Assembly (NCBI RefSeq): GCF_000270285.1 | Contig: NC_015738.1 | Location: forward strand, 2,356,001 to 2,420,000 | From: Eggerthella sp. YY7918 | Lineage (GTDB): Bacteria; Actinomycetota; Coriobacteriia; Coriobacteriales; Eggerthellaceae | Reading direction: 5' to 3' | DNA: 64,000 nucleotides | Shown here: piece after piece, positions 51,302-60,120 of the stretch | Numbering within the stretch: the stretch's first letter is position 1 | Layout: each line of letters starts with the position of its first letter | Notes under the pieces: model-generated | What the model was told of the DNA's origin: nothing | The model's input: the letters and a program-made list of their open reading frames with translations, nothing else | The model's database searches: none | Made by a program: the position numbers and the translations under genes

Positions 51302-52870
51302 ATGGCTGCTACACGGAAGCTTTCCGTGACTGAGCCAATCAGGCTCGTATTTGCCACCAAAGAACGCCGCCAAGCGCTTGCCGCCTTTGTCGTTATATAC
51401 GCATGGGAATACCTGGCATTCTTTTCAAGTACTCTGACAAAACAAGCGAGCGTTATAAGTCCTTGCTTGCCAGAACACAGCTGGGCTGCGGCGGGCCTCA
51501 CGATGGCCGTCTGCTCGACGATTATGCTCGTCAAAGCGCGGGCCCATATGCTTCGATTTTCGCGAGCAATCTACCTGACGGCCGCTCTCCTCATCGGGCT
51601 GTGCAGCCTGGGTATATGGGTGGTATATACCCTCAACTTCTACGCTGAGGTGATTCCCTATATACTAGCAGGCCTTATCGGTGGTGCGCTGCCGTTTATG
51701 TACCTGTATCGCATCGATCATTTCCCCGATTTAGAGGTTTCGTTTCTCGGGACATTTTTCGGATTGGTTTCGGTATGCTCCTTACTCGTATATCTTGTCT
51801 TCATTTTATTACCGTCACCTTGCGCGGTTATATTCTGCACCGGAGCACCCGTGGTGTTTTTCCTGGTTAACGCAAAGCAACCTGCACTCGAGCCGCAAAA
51901 GAGCACCACCGCCGAGCAAACGGTATCGCACTTCCCTCTCAAATCCATGCTGTGTAATTGCGCCACCGCTTTCATTCTTATTATTTGGCTCAACTTCGCT
52001 TTTTTCCGCATCATTGCGGCCCCTTGGGATTTTGAATCACGCGTATGGTATTACCCCTCGGTGTTTGTCACGACCCTGGTTGTTTCTCTGGTGCTCTTTT
52101 TGGCCATGCGGAAAACCGCAGATCGTCGGCACCAACGCGGACAGATTCGTTTTGCCATTGTGGCATTCGCAATCAGCTACCTGATTTTATATGTACGCTA
52201 CTACAATCCCTTCCTCGCAACTATCGCCTTCGCGTTCTGCTTTGCCTGCATGATTGCCCTTGAGGCGCTTGCGTGGAGCTTTTGGTCGCAGGCAGTCAAG
52301 CGGCAGTATCGCTTTGCCGCGGTACCCCTGCTTATTTATCTGATGGTAAAGGGTGTTGGCATTTCTGCCGGCGTTGGCTTGGGCGAACAGTTATGCCTGA
52401 TCACTGATGGAATTATTCCAGTTACGGCACCGCTTCTTTTCTTGATTGTGCTTTTCGCATGCGCCATAACCATCAAGCTGGAAGACTTCGACAAGCTGTT
52501 TGCAGGTGGTGACGCGCAACAGTCCTTGCAGGGATATGATACCGATTTCGGGCGCTTGCTCATCGCCGATGAGATGGGACCAAGCGATAGCCCAGCCGAT
52601 ACGTCAGCAAACCCCGAACCACCTGAGCCGGCGCACTCTCCTCTTGAAGCGGCCGCTGAAAACTTAAGTCAGCACTGTGCGCTTTCACCTCGAGAGACCG
52701 ACGTGCTTCGCCTTTTATTGGCAGGCAGAAACCGCCCCTTCATCAAGGATGCTTTATTCATTTCAACAGGAACCGTCAACTCGCATATTTCAAGCATCTA
52801 TCGAAAAACAGGCGTGAACTCGCAGCAGGAACTCATTTCTCTTGCAGAAAGCCTCATATCGAATGCCTAG
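51302..52870 (+). CDS. Polytopic membrane LuxR-family transcriptional regulator no. 3
   Basis: 522 residues, ATG 51302 behind GAGGGGGG. About twelve membrane segments, a Pro/Ala/Glu-rich linker and a C-terminal LuxR HTH (LSPRETDVLRLLLAGRNRPFIKDALFI ... SSIYRKTGVNSQQELI). Divergent from the molybdenum reductase operon, which it probably controls. Convergent with the NarL-type regulator, 6 nt between stops. Its length agrees with the other two LuxR proteins here. Confidence 0.88.
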   Translation: MAATRKLSVTEPIRLVFATKERRQALAAFVVIYAWEYLAFFSSTLTKQASVISPCLPEHSWAAAGLTMAVCSTIMLVKARAHMLRFSRAIYLTAALLIGLCSLGIWVVYTLNFYAEVIPYILAGLIGGALPFMYLYRIDHFPDLEVSFLGTFFGLVSVCSLLVYLVFILLPSPCAVIFCTGAPVVFFLVNAKQPALEPQKSTTAEQTVSHFPLKSMLCNCATAFILIIWLNFAFFRIIAAPWDFESRVWYYPSVFVTTLVVSLVLFLAMRKTADRRHQRGQIRFAIVAFAISYLILYVRYYNPFLATIAFAFCFACMIALEALAWSFWSQAVKRQYRFAAVPLLIYLMVKGVGISAGVGLGEQLCLITDGIIPVTAPLLFLIVLFACAITIKLEDFDKLFAGGDAQQSLQGYDTDFGRLLIADEMGPSDSPADTSANPEPPEPAHSPLEAAAENLSQHCALSPRETDVLRLLLAGRNRPFIKDALFISTGTVNSHISSIYRKTGVNSQQELISLAESLISNA

Positions 52871-52876
52871 ACTCGG

Positions 52877-53533
52877 CTATTTTGCTTGGTAGTAAAGAAC
52901 AACCAGTTGAGTGCGATTTTTGAGATCGAGCTTTTGCAGGATGGCGCTGATGTGATTGCGGACGGTACCTTCACTGAGGTAGAGGCGCGCGGCAATCTCG
53001 CGGTTGTCGAGGCCTTCGGCCACCAACTCCACGATGGCATGTTCGCGTTCGGTGAGGGATGCGAGAACGGAATCGGAGTCGGGCGCGGGTGTCGTAGCTG
53101 AACTGGACGCGGCAGCCTTCGTGCGCATAAGCTCGTCTACACGACCGAGCACTTCTCCACCGAGTACGCTCTGGCCAGCCATAACGGTGCGCAACGCGGG
53201 CGCGATGGTGGCTACCTCCTGCTTGATGAGGTAGCCTTTCGCCCCCAGGCGCAGGGCGCGTACGATGTACTCGTCGTCGGAGAACGTGGTAAGGAACACG
53301 ATGCGCGCGTCTGGGTGGGCCGCAAGGATGCCCTCGGCGGCATCGAGACCGCCAATGCCGGGCATCTGGATGTCCATGAGCAGCACGTCGGGTGCATGCT
53401 CGTCAAAGAGCGCGACCGCTTCCTCCCCCGTGCCGCCGAGGGCGACCACGGCGATGTCATCCTGTGCTTCGAGGATGGTTTGCAGCGACAGACGCACGAA
53501 CGGATCGTCGTCGACGATGATCGTTTGAATCAT
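52877..53533 (-). CDS. NarL/LuxR-family response regulator
   Basis: 218 residues from ATG 53533, behind AAGGAGCAAGT; a much longer frame upstream lies in the kinase gene and is ignored. The receiver has DDD (8-10) and phosphoacceptor Asp54 in LLMDIQMPG. The LuxR HTH at the C-terminus reads LTEREHAIVELVAEGLDNREIAARLYLSEGTVRNHISAILQKLDLKNRTQL. Start overlaps the kinase stop by 4 nt. Probably controls the divergent ABC operon. Confidence 0.93.
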   Translation of the reverse strand: MIQTIIVDDDPFVRLSLQTILEAQDDIAVVALGGTGEEAVALFDEHAPDVLLMDIQMPGIGGLDAAEGILAAHPDARIVFLTTFSDDEYIVRALRLGAKGYLIKQEVATIAPALRTVMAGQSVLGGEVLGRVDELMRTKAAASSSATTPAPDSDSVLASLTEREHAIVELVAEGLDNREIAARLYLSEGTVRNHISAILQKLDLKNRTQLVVLYYQAK

Positions 53534-54624
53534 ACTTGCTCCTTCGGGATGCTGGCGAACACGCGGAAGCCTTTGCCGGGTTGATGCTCGGCGCGCAGGC
53601 GGCCGCCGAGGGCGGTGACGCGTTCGTCCATGGATTTCAGGCCGAGACCCTGCACAGGCTGCCCGCCGGATGAGGAAGTTGGGGCCTTCTCCCCCGTGCC
53701 GTTGTCCTGCACGATGAGCTGATAGAGCGCGGGATATTCGATAAGCGACACCTCCACGCGGGTGGCGTCGCTGTGGCGTGCGACGTTGGAGAGCGCCTCG
53801 CGCACGAGCGCTACCAGGCAATACGCCACAGGAACGGGCACGTTGTGCGCGTCGTAGACGAGGCGCACGTTGGGCAAGCCGCACGCACCGATGACGCCCT
53901 CAAGGCGGATGCGCAGGTCGAAAGCATCATCATGGAGATCGTGGACGCTTTTGCGTACGGTATCCATAGCCTCGTGGAGCGTCGCGCCCACAGCAGCCAA
54001 CTCGTCGCGCACGCGCTCGTCGCCTGCGTGGACTACTTGAAGCGCCTCCACCTGGAGCACAGAGCGCGTAAGCAAGTGGCCCACATTATCGTGAATTTCG
54101 CGTGCAATGCGGGCACGCTCGGCGAGCGTTGCCAGACGCACTTCGTAGTCTTGGGCGGCCAAAAGGTCGCGGTTCTTCTGTGTGAGCGAGAGCGACTGTT
54201 CTTGGAGGCGATCGCGAAGAGCCTGATAGCGGGCTCGTTCTTCCTCCGCGCGCCGGGTTCGCCACGCCATAAGACACGCGACGGCGCAGAGTCCAGCAAG
54301 GACGGTCAGCAGGAGTGGGTCGAGCGCCTGCGCTGCCGCTGCCAGCGGAATGAGCCAGACGAAACGCAAGGGCCAGGGGCGTTCGGCGAAGAGCACGTAA
54401 GTCACGAGTGGCAGAAACGACACAAAGGCAGGCAGCGCGAGCGCTGCCACAAGGTAAGTGCCCACCGCGACGAAGCGCAGACGCGTGTCGGGCCGCAGAT
54501 CGTAGCAGCACACAACCACCACAGCGGCGAGCAGCGCCACAACATGCGTGCCGACAAACTCCGTGAGCGGCAAAAGCAGCAAGCAGAGGGCTGCGAGGAT
54601 CATTTGGTCGATGACGCGTTCCAT
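53530..54624 (-). CDS. HisKA_3-type sensor histidine kinase
   Basis: 364 residues from ATG 54624. The first 120 residues have four or five membrane segments with almost no external loop, as in intramembrane-sensing (LiaS/DesK-like) kinases. Then a coiled coil and a HisKA_3 domain with His178 in ERARIAREIHDNVGHLL, and an ATPase domain ending GLGLKSMDERVTALGG. Partner of the NarL-type regulator. A TATACT box 6 nt before the ATG hints at a leaderless transcript. Confidence 0.9.
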   Translation of the reverse strand: MERVIDQMILAALCLLLLPLTEFVGTHVVALLAAVVVVCCYDLRPDTRLRFVAVGTYLVAALALPAFVSFLPLVTYVLFAERPWPLRFVWLIPLAAAAQALDPLLLTVLAGLCAVACLMAWRTRRAEEERARYQALRDRLQEQSLSLTQKNRDLLAAQDYEVRLATLAERARIAREIHDNVGHLLTRSVLQVEALQVVHAGDERVRDELAAVGATLHEAMDTVRKSVHDLHDDAFDLRIRLEGVIGACGLPNVRLVYDAHNVPVPVAYCLVALVREALSNVARHSDATRVEVSLIEYPALYQLIVQDNGTGEKAPTSSSGGQPVQGLGLKSMDERVTALGGRLRAEHQPGKGFRVFASIPKEQV

Positions 54625-54630
54625 GATGCC

Positions 54631-54636
54631 AGTATA
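54631..54636 (-). promoter_or_regulatory. Candidate -10 box of the histidine kinase gene
   Basis: TATACT on the minus strand, only 6 nt from the kinase ATG. If used, the transcript would begin at or near the A of ATG. Confidence 0.4.
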
Positions 54637-54698
54637 GCCTCCCGCGCGCGGGGATGGGACATGGCGAGAACCGTTCGTGCGCGGACTCACCTCACTTT

Positions 54699-54712
54699 GT
54701 GACAAATGTCAC
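54699..54712. promoter_or_regulatory. Candidate operator between the kinase and the ABC operon
   Basis: GTGACA-AA-TGTCAC, perfect 6-bp arms, in the 205-nt divergent gap. A good candidate for the response regulator, which would act on both transcripts. Confidence 0.45.
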
Positions 54713-54829
54713 GACGCGGAGACAAAACGATGACGATGGACACTTCCGCCGCCGAAGCGCGTCAGGCACTATGGAAAACGAGAAGAAGCGCCGAGAGCAA
54801 CGTCTGTCGGCGAAACACAAGGAGGACCT

Positions 54830-55765
54830 ATGGACATCGTGGCCGTTGACAACCTGGTGAAGCGCTATGGCGACGTGCTGGCGCTCGACCATTTCAGCCT
54901 GCATATAGAGCCGGGTGAGATCTTCGGCCTGTTGGGGCCGAACGGGTCGGGCAAGACCACCGCCATCAACTGCATTTTGCAGCTGCTTACCTTTGACAAG
55001 GGCACGATTGAGCTGTTCGGCGAGCCCATGCGTCCGTCGCGCTACGACCTCAAACGCCGCATCGGCATCGTGCCGCAGAACGTGGCTGTGTTTGAGGAGA
55101 TGAGCGTGCGCGAGAACATCGACTACTTCTGCGCGTTGTACGTGAGCGACCGTGCGCGGCGGCGCGATTTGGTGGATGAGGCCGTGGCGTTTGTGGGGCT
55201 GGAGGACTACGAGAAGTTTCGGCCGCGCAAGCTCTCGGGCGGTCTGTTGCGCCGCTTGAACATTGCGTGCGGTATCGCACACAAGCCTGAACTGGTGTTT
55301 TTCGACGAGCCCACGGTGGCGGTGGACCCGCAAAGCCGCAACGCCATTCTGGAGGGAATCCAGGCGATGAACCGCGCGGGCTCCACCGTGGTGTACACGA
55401 GCCACTACATGGAAGAGGTGGAGGAGATTTGCACGCGCATCATGATTATGGATCGCGGGCGCGCGCTTGCCACCGGAACGAACGCCGAGCTCAAGGCCAT
55501 GATTGGTACTGGTGAGAAAATTCAGATTGACGTGCCGGAACTCTCCGATGCCACGCTCGCCCTCCTTGAGGCGCTGCCGCACGTGACGCGCGTGCTCTAT
55601 CGCGACAGCATGCTGCAGCTGGCCTGCGCAAATGGCACGCACAACCTGAGCGACGTGTTGGCCGTGCTGCAAGCAGCGGGCGCAACGTTCGGCCGCATCT
55701 ACGCCGAACCGCCCACGTTGAACGACGTGTTCCTAGAGATCACCGGCACCGAGCTGCGAGATTGA
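54830..55765 (+). CDS. ABC-2 exporter ATP-binding protein
   Basis: 311 residues, ATG 54830 behind AAGGAGGACCT. Walker A GPNGSGKTT, signature LSGGLLRRLNIA (LSGGQ variant), Walker B LVFFDEPTVAVD, and a C-terminal extension of about 80 residues typical of drug/DrrA-like ATPases. It pairs with the two permeases downstream. Likely exports an antimicrobial, lipid or peptide; the substrate is unknown. First gene of the operon divergent from the two-component system. Confidence 0.92.
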   Translation: MDIVAVDNLVKRYGDVLALDHFSLHIEPGEIFGLLGPNGSGKTTAINCILQLLTFDKGTIELFGEPMRPSRYDLKRRIGIVPQNVAVFEEMSVRENIDYFCALYVSDRARRRDLVDEAVAFVGLEDYEKFRPRKLSGGLLRRLNIACGIAHKPELVFFDEPTVAVDPQSRNAILEGIQAMNRAGSTVVYTSHYMEEVEEICTRIMIMDRGRALATGTNAELKAMIGTGEKIQIDVPELSDATLALLEALPHVTRVLYRDSMLQLACANGTHNLSDVLAVLQAAGATFGRIYAEPPTLNDVFLEITGTELRD

Positions 55766-55767
55766 CG

Positions 55768-55909
55768 GTTCCGCCGTTCTGCCGAACGGCGGAACGAGCC
55801 GATGCTGCGGCTTTGTGTGGCATCTCGCCTTGTCGCTTTCGCGCTTACCCTCACGTGCAAAAGCACGCTCGGCCGCGCGACACGGCAATACGAGGCACCA
55901 CACAAAGCC
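55768..55909 (+). repeat. Structured intercistronic gap between ATPase and permease
   Basis: A perfect 12-bp stem GTTCCGCCGTTC/GAACGGCGGAAC with a TGCC loop (55768-55795), starting just after the ATPase stop. A second pair of 12-nt arms, GGCTTTGTGTGG (55809-55820) and CCACACAAAGCC (55898-55909), encloses 77 nt. No T tract. The gap is 190 nt, although the next two genes overlap. Confidence 0.75.
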
Positions 55910-55955
55910 TCGCTGACTTTAGCCAAAACAGTAGGTGGAAAAGGAGACCAACATT

Positions 55956-57176
55956 ATGCTCAATGTGTTCAAAGGGACACTTTTGACGTTGGCGCGGGAG
56001 AAGGCTATTTTTATTTGGTCGCTGGCGTTCCCGCTTATTTTGTCGACGATGTTCATTTTCATGTTCTCGAATCTTGATGAGGCGGGGCAATTTGAGCCTA
56101 TTCACACGGCCGTGGTGGTGGATGCAAACTACGATGATGCACCGGCGTTTGCCGAGATGGTGGATGCGCTGGCAAAACCGGGCGACGACCAGATGCTCGA
56201 TGTGGTGCGTGTGAGCAGCGAAGATGAGGCTGTTGCACTCATGCGCGACACCGCTACCGGTGGTTCAACCATGAACGGCGGCCTGAATGAGGGCGTTATT
56301 GGCTACCTGATGGTGAACGCCGACGGTGAGCCAAGCGTGCATGTGCGCGGGGGCGCAACGCCCGAGTCTATCGACAGCGCGAACCAGTCTATTTTGAAGG
56401 TGATCGTAGACAACTACCTGCGCAGCTCTGCCCTCATCGAGGACGTGGCACAGGAGAACCCCGCCGCGCTTTCTGACCCGCAGGCTGTCGCGCAGCTGCT
56501 TGAGGTGCAGGATGTTACCGAGAAGATTGACATCACACAGAATCCGCCGAAAGAGTCTGTGCGCTTCTATTTCGCGCTGCTGGCCATGGCGGCACTGTTC
56601 GGCGGACAGGTGGGCATGGTGGCTATCTGTCGCACGCAGCCGAACCTGAGCGCACTGGGTGCACGGAGGGCCTTGGGTGCGGTGAGTCGCGGAAAGACGC
56701 TCGCCGCCACGTTGGGTGCGAGTTGGGTACTGTCGTTTGCCTGCTTGGTGGTGGCATATGGGTATATTCGCCTGGTGGCTGGTGTTGACTTCGGCGGGCG
56801 CGATGTTGCTTGCATTGTGGTGCTGGCCGTGTCTTCCCTGGTGGCAACCGCGTTTGGCACCCTACTGGGATCGATTGCGCGTATTGATGAAGGCCTCAAG
56901 GGCGGCGTGCTGAGCGGCGTGGTGTGCATTGCCTCGTTGTTTTCCGGACTCTACGGCTCGCCTGTCATGAAGATGGCCGACACCATTAACGCGGCCGCTC
57001 CCCTGCTGCAGTACGTGAACCCCGCCGTGCAAATTTCGCAGACGTTCTACAGCATTATGTACTACGACACCTACCAGCGCACGATTGAACACGTACTGAT
57101 ACTGCTGGTTATGGCGCTCGTACTGTTTGCCATTTCGTCCCTTTTCATCAGGAGGCAGCGCTATGCAAGTCTTTAA
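55956..57176 (+). CDS. ABC-2 type permease no. 1 (YhgE/DrrB-like)
   Basis: 406 residues from ATG 55956, behind AAAGGAGACC. One N-terminal membrane segment, an extracytoplasmic domain of about 170 residues, then five C-terminal segments. This layout fits ABC-2 exporters with a large external domain. Its 3' end overlaps the second permease by 14 nt. The two are probably a heterodimer with the ATPase encoded upstream. Confidence 0.87.
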   Translation: MLNVFKGTLLTLAREKAIFIWSLAFPLILSTMFIFMFSNLDEAGQFEPIHTAVVVDANYDDAPAFAEMVDALAKPGDDQMLDVVRVSSEDEAVALMRDTATGGSTMNGGLNEGVIGYLMVNADGEPSVHVRGGATPESIDSANQSILKVIVDNYLRSSALIEDVAQENPAALSDPQAVAQLLEVQDVTEKIDITQNPPKESVRFYFALLAMAALFGGQVGMVAICRTQPNLSALGARRALGAVSRGKTLAATLGASWVLSFACLVVAYGYIRLVAGVDFGGRDVACIVVLAVSSLVATAFGTLLGSIARIDEGLKGGVLSGVVCIASLFSGLYGSPVMKMADTINAAAPLLQYVNPAVQISQTFYSIMYYDTYQRTIEHVLILLVMALVLFAISSLFIRRQRYASL

Positions 57177-58395
57177 GGCAGCCGTTAAAACCGTGTTCCG
57201 GCACCCGCTCTACCTGCTGATTTACACAGTGTTCCTCAGCATGATGGGCATACTTATGGCAAGTAGCCTTCCGTTTGGCGAAGGCGACGATGCGCAGTTC
57301 GCGCAGTTTCAGACAAAGTTTTCAGTCATCGACCGCGATGGAAGCGACCTATCGCAAGGGCTGACCGCCTACCTGGACGAACATGGCATCGAGGTACCTT
57401 TGGAGGATACCGAGATGGCCCTGCAAGATGCCGTGGCCAAGGGGCAGAGCTCGTACGTGCTCATCGTGCCGGAAGGATTTGGGGAAGCGCTCGTAGACGC
57501 AGCACGCACTGGTGGCGACGCGCCTGAACTGGAAACCGTGTACAGCTACTACTCGCTTGAGGGCAGCCTCATGGATCAGGAGGTCAACGAATACCTGGGT
57601 ATTGCGCGGGCGTTCGCTGGGCTTTCCCCCGACGCTTCACAGGCCGCTATTGTGACACACGCTGATGATGTGATGGCCGAATCGGCCCCGGTGGAAACCG
57701 TGCAGTTGGGCGGCGGCACGAGTGAGGCACAGCGGTTTGTGTTCTACCTGGATTGGGGTACGTATACGTTGTTCGCCACCATTATTGTGTGCGTGGGGCT
57801 TTTGATGGGCACGATCAACCGGACCGATTTGAAGCGCCGCAACCTGGTGTCGCCAGTGCCCTCGTTCACGTATAACCTGCAGGTAGCCGCGGCATCGCTC
57901 GTAGTGATGGCTGGCGTGTGGCTATGGACGGTGGGTATAGGACTTATCGTATTCGCCGAATCTGTATCGCAGATCAGCAGCATCGGACTGGCCTTCATGC
58001 TGATACTGGCTTTTGTGTTTGCCACGGTGCCGCTGGCGATAGGCTACCTCTTGGGCCAGCTGGGTGTCGGTGAATTCGCGAGCAATGCCATCGGAAACAT
58101 TGCGGGTATGGTGGTGTCGTTTTTGGGTGGCGTGTGGATCTCCTTCGATCTGCTGGACCCAACCGTGCAGGCCGTTGCTCACTTCTCGCCCGCTTACTGG
58201 TACACGAACGCGTTGCAGCAAGCATCCCAGCTGGAGGCGTTCACACTCGATGCCGTGATGCCCATATTGGGCAACATGGGTGTGTTGATGCTGTTCACGA
58301 TAGCCATCTTTGCCGTAGCGCTGGTGGTGGGTCGGTTGCGTGTGCAGAGCGCTGAAGCCGGCGGCAACGCCGGGGCCGCCACAAACGCTGCATAG
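57163..58395 (+). CDS. ABC-2 type permease no. 2
   Basis: 410 residues, ATG 57163 behind AGGAGG. Same layout as permease 1: one N-terminal helix (HPLYLLIYTVFLSMMGILMA), an external domain, then five or six helices. The tail is Ala/Gly-rich. It completes the ATPase-permease-permease exporter set with the kinase/regulator pair on the other strand, a common arrangement for antimicrobial-peptide or antibiotic response modules. Confidence 0.87.
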   Translation: MQVFKAAVKTVFRHPLYLLIYTVFLSMMGILMASSLPFGEGDDAQFAQFQTKFSVIDRDGSDLSQGLTAYLDEHGIEVPLEDTEMALQDAVAKGQSSYVLIVPEGFGEALVDAARTGGDAPELETVYSYYSLEGSLMDQEVNEYLGIARAFAGLSPDASQAAIVTHADDVMAESAPVETVQLGGGTSEAQRFVFYLDWGTYTLFATIIVCVGLLMGTINRTDLKRRNLVSPVPSFTYNLQVAAASLVVMAGVWLWTVGIGLIVFAESVSQISSIGLAFMLILAFVFATVPLAIGYLLGQLGVGEFASNAIGNIAGMVVSFLGGVWISFDLLDPTVQAVAHFSPAYWYTNALQQASQLEAFTLDAVMPILGNMGVLMLFTIAIFAVALVVGRLRVQSAEAGGNAGAATNAA

Positions 58396-58455
58396 GGGAG
58401 CGGTAAGCGCGGCGATTTTGCAAACCCCTTTTGAAGCACCCCGACTTTGGAATAT

Positions 58456-59127
58456 CTACAGGGCTAGCACGACGACACACATGAACCACGCGACAAAAAA
58501 GGGAGCCATAGGCATTCCGTCACTCCAAGAAAGCGTACGTGCAGCCAAACCGCATAGTCCATAGAGGGCAGCCAACCCATAGCTCAACGCAAAACCGAGC
58601 GGGGCAAGTGCGCCGCTTGCCAGAGAAAGCGCACCCATACAGCGCACATCGCCCCACCCCACCGCCTCCCCGCTGCGCCTCAGCATGCGGTTAGCAATAC
58701 CGCATCCCGCCATAATGACACCTGCGCACACCGCGCCCACCGTTAAGCCGGCAAAGCCGCCAATCTGTATCTGCAAAATACTTCCCGCAAACGCCAGCAC
58801 GCCGCAGGTCTCAAAGGGGATAAGCCTGGCTCTTACATCGCACAGAACCGCAACTGCCATAGCGAAAGCGCAGATCGACAGCAAGAAAGCACGCAGGGCG
58901 TCAATATGCGAGCCAACGAAGACCACCCCGCATGCTGCACCGATGCTCGAACACGCACTATATTCTCTTCTGCTCGCGATTTCGACAGGCGACCAGCCTT
59001 CATGCAGGACGACTTCATTTATTCGACGATAGGCACGTCGCAGCAGTTCATCCGCAACTGCAGGAATTTCGCGCCCGATAAACCACCCCACCAGCGCAGC
59101 GAAGAGAGTGCTTACCATAAACGGCAT
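58456..59127 (-). CDS. Type IV prepilin peptidase (A24 family)
   Basis: 223 residues from ATG 59127, which overlaps the previous stop (TAATG). The two catalytic Asp are Asp97 in CDVRARLIPFE and Asp160 in GWGDVRCMG, both in family positions. The N-terminal methylase domain is absent, as in the short FppA/TadV-type enzymes. Cuts the leader from Flp and TadE-like pilins. Last gene of the Tad cluster in this window. Confidence 0.9.
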   Translation of the reverse strand: MPFMVSTLFAALVGWFIGREIPAVADELLRRAYRRINEVVLHEGWSPVEIASRREYSACSSIGAACGVVFVGSHIDALRAFLLSICAFAMAVAVLCDVRARLIPFETCGVLAFAGSILQIQIGGFAGLTVGAVCAGVIMAGCGIANRMLRRSGEAVGWGDVRCMGALSLASGALAPLGFALSYGLAALYGLCGLAARTLSWSDGMPMAPFFVAWFMCVVVLAL

Positions 59128-59621
59128 TAGCACAGTTCATCCATCGCGCATGCTACGTCTTCATCCGTACGGAATTCACGAACGCTACGAGTCCCGCGCC
59201 TCAACTCCAACACAATCACATCGCATCCTCCCTCGTTTTCCGCCGGTTCTGGCGCATTGCTCTTCGACGCAGGTGCGCCTTCCAGCTCAAAGCGCACCGT
59301 CCATCCCTGGCGACCACGCCCGGATGGCTCAGTGGGAAGAACTTGAACCATATGCGGCCGCACAAGAGGAAGGTCGACAAGATGGCGCGAGGGAGCTTCC
59401 GCAGGCGCCGAAAATCGCTCGTTCTCCACCCGTGGCGCACCGCTTGTTTGCACCTCGCCGTCCACTGCCGTCTTGGTACTTTCTGACGACTGTTCAGCTC
59501 CTTCTTTGGAGTTTGCGTTTGACGACAGTGGTGCATCCGTCTCTACGAAATGATGCAAACATCCGTAACACACTTCGGCATCTTCAAATGCCTGGGCCTT
59601 GCAAATGGGACACGTTTTCAT
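59127..59621 (-). CDS. Zinc-ribbon protein in the Tad cluster
   Basis: 164 residues. A short N-terminal zinc ribbon (CPIC...CYGC) is followed by a polar Ser/Glu-rich region and a C-terminal beta-rich segment. I recognise no family beyond the ribbon. Overlaps the DUF192 gene by 4 nt and the peptidase gene by the TAATG junction, so it belongs to the operon. Role unknown, perhaps regulatory or scaffolding. Confidence 0.75.
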   Translation of the reverse strand: MKTCPICKAQAFEDAEVCYGCLHHFVETDAPLSSNANSKEGAEQSSESTKTAVDGEVQTSGAPRVENERFSAPAEAPSRHLVDLPLVRPHMVQVLPTEPSGRGRQGWTVRFELEGAPASKSNAPEPAENEGGCDVIVLELRRGTRSVREFRTDEDVACAMDELC

Positions 59622-60094
59622 AGATCTTCCTCCTCAACAGGTACAACTCCAACACGATCGCCTTCCGAAAACCAAGGAGAAGCGCAGGACGAGAATCGCT
59701 CAACCACCGCAACGGCATTGCGATTGCGCAGCCGCCGCAACGGCCCCACGTTTCGATGCACTTCAAGAATGCGCCCCGTGTGATCAACAAAGGCGATATC
59801 TAAGTGCTGTCGCATTCCCACGGTATGTACATCACTGCAGGGAACAAGCAGCAGCGTTTCGTCATGGGGCTTCGTAAGCAACAGCCCTCGTGTTTTACTT
59901 CGTAGACCCACCGCCAACGACAGCGGTGCAACCCCCGCGCCCGGCAATTTCGCTCCACCTTTCAAAGCGCATGTTTCCTCCCCGCGTTTGGTGCGCCGCT
60001 GCGGTCTTGCCCGTCCCTGTCTCCCCTCTGACGAGCGCTGTTTGTTCTTAGCACCGTCCTGCGCTGCCGCCATCCTCTTTTTGTCTTCGCTCAT
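59618..60094 (-). CDS. DUF192-family protein in the Tad cluster
   Basis: 158 residues from ATG 60094, behind AAAGGTGGGG; an in-frame ATG further up lacks a ribosome-binding site. A basic N-terminal region of about 45 residues precedes the DUF192 domain (CSDVHTVGMRQHLDIAFVDHTGRILEVHRNV ... NRNAVAVVERF). DUF192 is usually secreted in other phyla; here no signal peptide is visible. It sits inside a pilus operon; the function is unclear. Confidence 0.82.
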   Translation of the reverse strand: MSEDKKRMAAAQDGAKNKQRSSEGRQGRARPQRRTKRGEETCALKGGAKLPGAGVAPLSLAVGLRSKTRGLLLTKPHDETLLLVPCSDVHTVGMRQHLDIAFVDHTGRILEVHRNVGPLRRLRNRNAVAVVERFSSCASPWFSEGDRVGVVPVEEEDL

Positions 60095-60120
60095 ACCCCA
60101 CCTTTCCCGTAATCCTTTAC

